From Methylobacillus gramineus (GTDB lineage: Bacteria > Pseudomonadota > Gammaproteobacteria > Burkholderiales > Methylophilaceae), in the NCBI RefSeq assembly GCF_020532675.1, contig NZ_JAJAVE010000003.1, positions 372,001 through 436,000 on the forward strand: 64,000 nucleotides of DNA. Direction: 5' to 3'. Below, one piece after another: positions 60,653-64,000 of this stretch; the first letter of the stretch is position 1; the number at the start of each line of letters is the position of its first letter. The position numbers and the translations under genes are program-made. The notes under the pieces are model-generated. The model did not search any database and was not told where the DNA came from. It was given only the letters and a program-made list of their open reading frames with translations.

Positions 60653-60862
60653 TTTCTTTTGTCTCGCCAAAAGAAACAGGACCAAAGAAAAGGCGATCCA
60701 ACTGCCCGCGACATCCCCTGTGCTGCTCGCTTTCAGCGGGCCTTGCAGAACTCGCTAACGCTCAACATGCTGCAAGGCTTTTTCCGCTGAAAGCTCCGCT
60801 GCTCGGCGCGTACAGATGGAGACAAAATGCCATAGCAACTTGGCATTGCTGCGCTCGCCCTT
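60653..60862 (-). repeat. Long intergenic repeat, copy B (inverted)
   Basis: The inverted partner of copy A, more diverged in block 3. It keeps the matching hairpin as TTTCTTTTG-TCTCGC-CAAAAGAAA (60653-60676), so the stem is conserved while its bases changed. That pattern suggests an RNA or DNA structure under selection. Confidence 0.9.
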
Positions 60863-60879
60863 GGTTTTGTGTGGTGTTT

Positions 60880-61500
60880 CTAATAGGTGCTGCTGATGCT
60901 TTGGTATGCCTGCAATACCTTGGGCACATACGCCTGCGTTTCTGCGTAGGGCGGAATGCGGTTGTGATAACGACTGACTGCACCTGGGCCTGCATTGTAG
61001 GCCGCGAGCGCAAGAGCGATGTCGCCTTTGAACTGCTGCTGCAAACGATGGAAGTAACGCGCACCTGCCAAGATATTCTGCTCCGGATCGTGGGCATCCA
61101 CCACGCCCATCTCCTTGGCGGTGGCTGGCATCAGTTGCATCAATCCCTGGGCACCTCGGCGGGAAAGTGCTTGTGTGTTGTGGCCAGATTCAACCTGTAT
61201 CACAGCATGTAACAGTGCGGGATCCAGTGCGGTTTTCTCAGCAACGCGAGCCACTACCTTCATGTAAGGCAAGGTGCTGGGTTTGATCTTGTTGCTCTGA
61301 TTGCGGTTGGTTGAGCCTTGTTCAGACAGCAGTAAGGCGCAGGATGCCTGCTCTCCTGTATTGCTGATATGCAGCTCATCTACTGATTCTGCATGCAGAC
61401 AGATATCCGCTCGGGATTCAGGCATGAGTGAAAGCCAGACCCAGAGCGCAATGATGAAAGTGGCTGGAAGCTTCAGGAACATGTGGAAAGTCTGTGCCAT
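60880..61500 (-). CDS. Lytic transglycosylase (SLT domain)
   Basis: A 206-residue exported protein: signal peptide (about residues 1-31), a short linker, and a C-terminal SLT domain. The catalytic Glu104 is in VIQVESGHNTQA, followed by SRRGAQGLMQLMPATAKEMG and the AYNAGPGAV motif, all typical of family 1 lytic transglycosylases. It lies between the secretion locus and the EpsA regulator, so a role in opening peptidoglycan for a trans-envelope machine is possible but not shown. Confidence 0.9.
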   Translation of the reverse strand: MAQTFHMFLKLPATFIIALWVWLSLMPESRADICLHAESVDELHISNTGEQASCALLLSEQGSTNRNQSNKIKPSTLPYMKVVARVAEKTALDPALLHAVIQVESGHNTQALSRRGAQGLMQLMPATAKEMGVVDAHDPEQNILAGARYFHRLQQQFKGDIALALAAYNAGPGAVSRYHNRIPPYAETQAYVPKVLQAYQSISSTY

Positions 61501-61720
61501 CGTTGTAACAGGCAGATGAAGTGTTTCCGGCTTTAGCTAGTTCTTTGGGACTATCCATCACATCTTTTTGTGTCACATGGAGTTGTTATAAAACTCCTGC
61601 AAGATCACATCTGTGAATAAAAAAATAGATTTTCAATAATGAAATACTAATGCCATACAGCTTTCATCTGCATGCAACTTGCGATGCAGACAATACCTGT
61701 CTGTCTGGGAGGATAGTATT

Positions 61721-62539
61721 TTGCTGCAAGAATATTCAATCGGGGTTATGGATAACTACAACAAGGATCTGACACCAGATCAGGCGAGTGCCTTTCTGGA
61801 GGTGGTGGATGCATCCTTGCGTATCAAGAAAAAAGCACAGTTTTTTTCCTGGTTGCAAGGGTATTTTCAATATCTGTTGCCACATGAAGTGTTGCTGTGT
61901 GGGCTTGCCATCGGCGTAGACAGGGGATTCTCTCTGGAAAGTTATTCCAGTACCCGCTATGTGGCACAGGCACATGTCGATATCTCCATGCAGCCTACAG
62001 ATGGTGTGGTGTTCAATGCAATTTCTGCCTGGCAGGAATCGGGGCAACCAGTCTTGATTGATCCTTACTTGAAGTCTGGCAGTTTTGGTGGGTTTATGGT
62101 GCCCAAGACCGACAGCGACAACCTGCAAGCCAGTGAGTTACGCAATATTGCGGCATATGGCCTGTCCTCGGCGGATGGCACGATTTCTTCCTTTTTCTGT
62201 TTTTCGCGTATTGCGGGCGAGCTAGGGGCAAATCACGCCTACCTGCTTGAGTTGCTGGTGCCTTACTTGCATTCAGTATTGATGCGCATCAGCGATGGTG
62301 TGAGCAATGCAGGCGAGCTGCTGGGTGACAGTGCGATAGCCGGATTGATTACGACGCGCGAGAAAGAGATCCTGCAATGGGTGCACACCGGTAAAAGCAA
62401 CTGGGAAATTGCCACCATTCTTGAGATCAGCCCACTCACCGTCAAGAATCACATGCAAAACATTTTGCGCAAGCTGGATGTACAGAATCGTAGTCATGCC
62501 GCGGCAAAAGCCTCGCGTCTTGGCCTGATCCGGCACTGA
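61721..62539 (+). CDS. epsA: EpsA-type LuxR-family transcriptional regulator
   Basis: A 272-residue regulator with an N-terminal sensory domain of unknown ligand and a C-terminal LuxR helix-turn-helix (TTREKEILQWVHTGKSNWEIA, then LTVKNHMQNILRKLDVQNRSHA). The type matches EpsA, the regulator linked to exopolysaccharide and PEP-CTERM/exosortase genes, first named in a methanolan-making Methylobacillus. The TTG at 61721 has GGGAGG seven bases upstream; an in-frame ATG at 61748 has only a poorly spaced site. The target promoters are not known here. Confidence 0.85.
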   Translation: MLQEYSIGVMDNYNKDLTPDQASAFLEVVDASLRIKKKAQFFSWLQGYFQYLLPHEVLLCGLAIGVDRGFSLESYSSTRYVAQAHVDISMQPTDGVVFNAISAWQESGQPVLIDPYLKSGSFGGFMVPKTDSDNLQASELRNIAAYGLSSADGTISSFFCFSRIAGELGANHAYLLELLVPYLHSVLMRISDGVSNAGELLGDSAIAGLITTREKEILQWVHTGKSNWEIATILEISPLTVKNHMQNILRKLDVQNRSHAAAKASRLGLIRH

Positions 62540-62810
62540 ATCAGGCTATCCCGGCCATCCTGAAGCAAGCCGTTCTGGCTGCTTCATGCCGTATGCGTCA
62601 CTCCCTTTTGCCTGCTCAAGCGCAACCTAGTCCTAAAGAACTAGACCTTCACCATCCCCACTTCACATTCCCTTTTTAAGATGCTCCCAGTCGCGAGTTT
62701 TGAGAAGGCGCAGTTGGGTACGTTCGGTAGGGTGCGGCGTGACGAATGTAGCGGCTCAAAGATGTTTCGTAGTTTTTTCTGCTTTAACTTTAATTTCGGG
62801 AGTAATGACA

Positions 62811-63596
62811 ATGAATATCAAGATGAAGGCTTTGGTAGCTGCTGCTGTTGCAGTGATGAGCGTTTCTGGTGCGGCTAATGCGGCACTGACAAGCGGTATT
62901 GCTGGTGACGGCGGTTTGGTGCTGACTCTGCTTGATCGCAGCAGTGGCGCTTCGGCTACTTTCGATCTGGGCTTCTCTTATTCCACATTTGCTGCAGGTG
63001 GTGTTGATTCTGCTTCTAGCGCTAGCTGGAGCCTGACTGGTGGTGACTATGCTTCTGCATGGAATGAATTCTTCAGTCTGGCAAATGCCAACAATGTGGT
63101 TTGGAATGTGGCTTCCACCGACAATTTAGGTCTGAACACTACAGTAGGGACTAAGGGTTTCATCACGACTTACCGTGATGGCGCTACTCTTCCTACAGTG
63201 CGTACCAATCAGATTTCCACATTGGCTACAGCCTTCGACAAGTACGTTGATGCTGCGGCCAAGACTGGCAACCACGGCAGTGTTGAGAATGGTGCAAGTG
63301 TTGCCACTTCAGGCTCTGCTTACGCTTCTACCGCCCTGCTTGGTGACAAGATCAATAATGTTGGTCCGCTGGCAACTGCCCGCCTGGATAACTCCCAAGG
63401 TGTAGTGCAGTACGTTACTGGCCTGGGTGCACTCGGTTTCGAGACGCCTGTTGTCTACGATGCCACTTTCAACCTGAGTGCCAATGGCGTATTGACCTAT
63501 GCTGTCGCCGCTGTTCCTGAGCCAGAAACCTATGCCCTGCTGCTGGCTGGTCTCGGTCTGGTAGGTGTTGCCGCACGTCGTCGCAAGTCTGCTTAA
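62811..63596 (+). CDS. PEP-CTERM surface protein
   Basis: A 261-residue exported protein with a signal peptide (about residues 1-25, ending ANA), a mature part rich in Ala, Ser, Gly and Thr with no catalytic motif, and a complete sorting tail: VPEPETYALLLAGLGLVGV then RRRKSA. The tail is cut by an exosortase, whose gene is not in the window. GGGAG lies eight bases before the ATG at 62811, so this start is preferred over 62805. Function unknown; likely attached to or released into the surface matrix. Confidence 0.92.
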   Translation: MNIKMKALVAAAVAVMSVSGAANAALTSGIAGDGGLVLTLLDRSSGASATFDLGFSYSTFAAGGVDSASSASWSLTGGDYASAWNEFFSLANANNVVWNVASTDNLGLNTTVGTKGFITTYRDGATLPTVRTNQISTLATAFDKYVDAAAKTGNHGSVENGASVATSGSAYASTALLGDKINNVGPLATARLDNSQGVVQYVTGLGALGFETPVVYDATFNLSANGVLTYAVAAVPEPETYALLLAGLGLVGVAARRRKSA

Positions 63597-63615
63597 TTCC
63601 TTATATGTTATGTGT

Positions 63616-63640
63616 GACTCCACGCCAAAAGCGTGGGGTC
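63616..63640 (+). other. Stem-loop between two surface-protein genes
   Basis: GACTCCACGC and GCGTGGGGTC pair over ten positions (one G-T wobble) around a CAAAA loop. No U-run follows. It lies 20 bases after a stop and 45 bases before the next ATG, so it may be an RNA-processing or partial-termination element. Confidence 0.6.
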
Positions 63641-63684
63641 GCTTCCACAGATTTATCCAACAAGATTGATACTGGGAGATTTAA

Positions 63685-64000
63685 ATGCAAGTAAAACAAC
63701 TGATTCTAGCCGTTGTGGCTACCCTGGCAGCTGGTTCCGTGCTGGCCGCTCCAGTGACGCCAGCCCAAATCGGTGCTGCGCGTAGTGCTGGCACATTGCA
63801 AGAGACCTGGATCTCTGGCGCTTCAGCACCAACATTCAACATTTTCCGTGGTTTTGAACTGGGCTGTGATGCCAATTCAGTATCCCTGTTCTCAAATGCC
63901 AGCTCCGATACCAGTGTTCGCCCTGGTTCCCTGGGTAACTACGCTGCTTACGCCTGTACACGTGGTGGTATCGTTTCCGTGGTGTATCACACCGTATTTG
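63685..64000 (+). CDS. Exported protein, cut by the window end
   Basis: A reading frame of at least 105 codons open to the right edge. It starts with a signal peptide (MQVKQLILAVVATLAAGSVLA, cleaved about residue 21-22). The mature part begins with TPAQIGAARSAGTLQETWISGASAP, has at least two cysteines, and includes GSLGNYAAYACTRGG. It resembles a poorly characterised betaproteobacterial family of exported proteins, but I cannot name it. GGGAG lies nine bases before the ATG. The upstream stem-loop suggests it may be cotranscribed with the PEP-CTERM gene. Confidence 0.75.
   Translation, partial: MQVKQLILAVVATLAAGSVLAAPVTPAQIGAARSAGTLQETWISGASAPTFNIFRGFELGCDANSVSLFSNASSDTSVRPGSLGNYAAYACTRGGIVSVVYHTVF

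Larger units (their letters stand above)
60242..60879. other. Gene-free stretch holding an inverted pair of long repeats
   Basis: No credible coding sequence. It holds two diverged copies of one repeat unit in opposite orientation (60263-60492 and 60653-60862), separated by about 160 bases. Reading frames inside (for example 60287-60520) follow the repeat and lack a ribosome-binding site. Confidence 0.85.

Overview
The window is a chromosomal segment of a Gram-negative betaproteobacterium, most likely a methylotroph of the family Methylophilaceae (for example Methylobacillus). The evidence is gene order and family type, not a marker gene: hemA-prfA-prmC, pilMNOPQ-aroK-aroB divergent from mrcA, glnA with ntrBC, metX-metW, and above all an EpsA-type LuxR regulator (known from methanolan-producing Methylobacillus) beside PEP-CTERM surface proteins. 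Almost the whole window is tightly packed core genome; no rRNA, tRNA, CRISPR array, insertion sequence or prophage was found.

Layout. 1-14 kb: end of gatA, gatB, a DUF4124 protein, a deoxyinosine/uracil-type DNA glycosylase, pyrE divergent from exodeoxyribonuclease III, an AmpG-like permease, a TauE/SafE-like membrane protein, metX-metW, a gamma carbonic anhydrase, an EamA transporter and the leftward operon hemA-prfA-DUF2127-prmC. 14-23 kb: rpe, a tryptophan-rich leader peptide, then trpE, a large MASE1-PAS-GGDEF-EAL gene, trpG, trpD, a DUF3465 gene, trpC and hemB. 23-34 kb: a conserved protein of unknown function, mrcA (PBP1A), the type IV pilus assembly operon pilMNOPQ, and aroK-aroB-dgt. 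34-42.7 kb: a strongly expressed porin, ntrC/ntrB, a DUF4124 protein, glnA with a readable sigma-54/NtrC control region, then rhodanese, aroE and mtgA. 42.8-47.7 kb: uvrA, a YajR-like transporter and ssb.

47.8-64 kb is the more distinctive part. It has a PEP-CTERM metalloprotease-like protein behind a Fur-like palindrome, a CBS-GGDEF-EAL protein, and divergently from it an eleven-gene type II secretion/type IV pilus-like locus (gspG-F-E, four inner-membrane platform genes of PilM/N/O/P type, gspD, three more pseudopilins, the last with a cysteine-rich tail). Next come a pair of long inverted intergenic repeats, a lytic transglycosylase, the EpsA regulator, a second PEP-CTERM protein, and the start of another exported protein cut by the window end.

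Themes: cell-envelope building (mrcA, mtgA, lytic transglycosylase, AmpG-like), surface machines (pilus secretin, second secretin system), nitrogen control (glnA/ntrBC), aromatic amino acid supply (aroK, aroB, aroE, trp genes) and c-di-GMP signalling. The most interesting signals are the trp leader, the c-di-GMP gene inside the trp operon, the aroK ribosome-binding site buried in the pilQ terminator, the variant secretion locus, and the inverted repeat pair.
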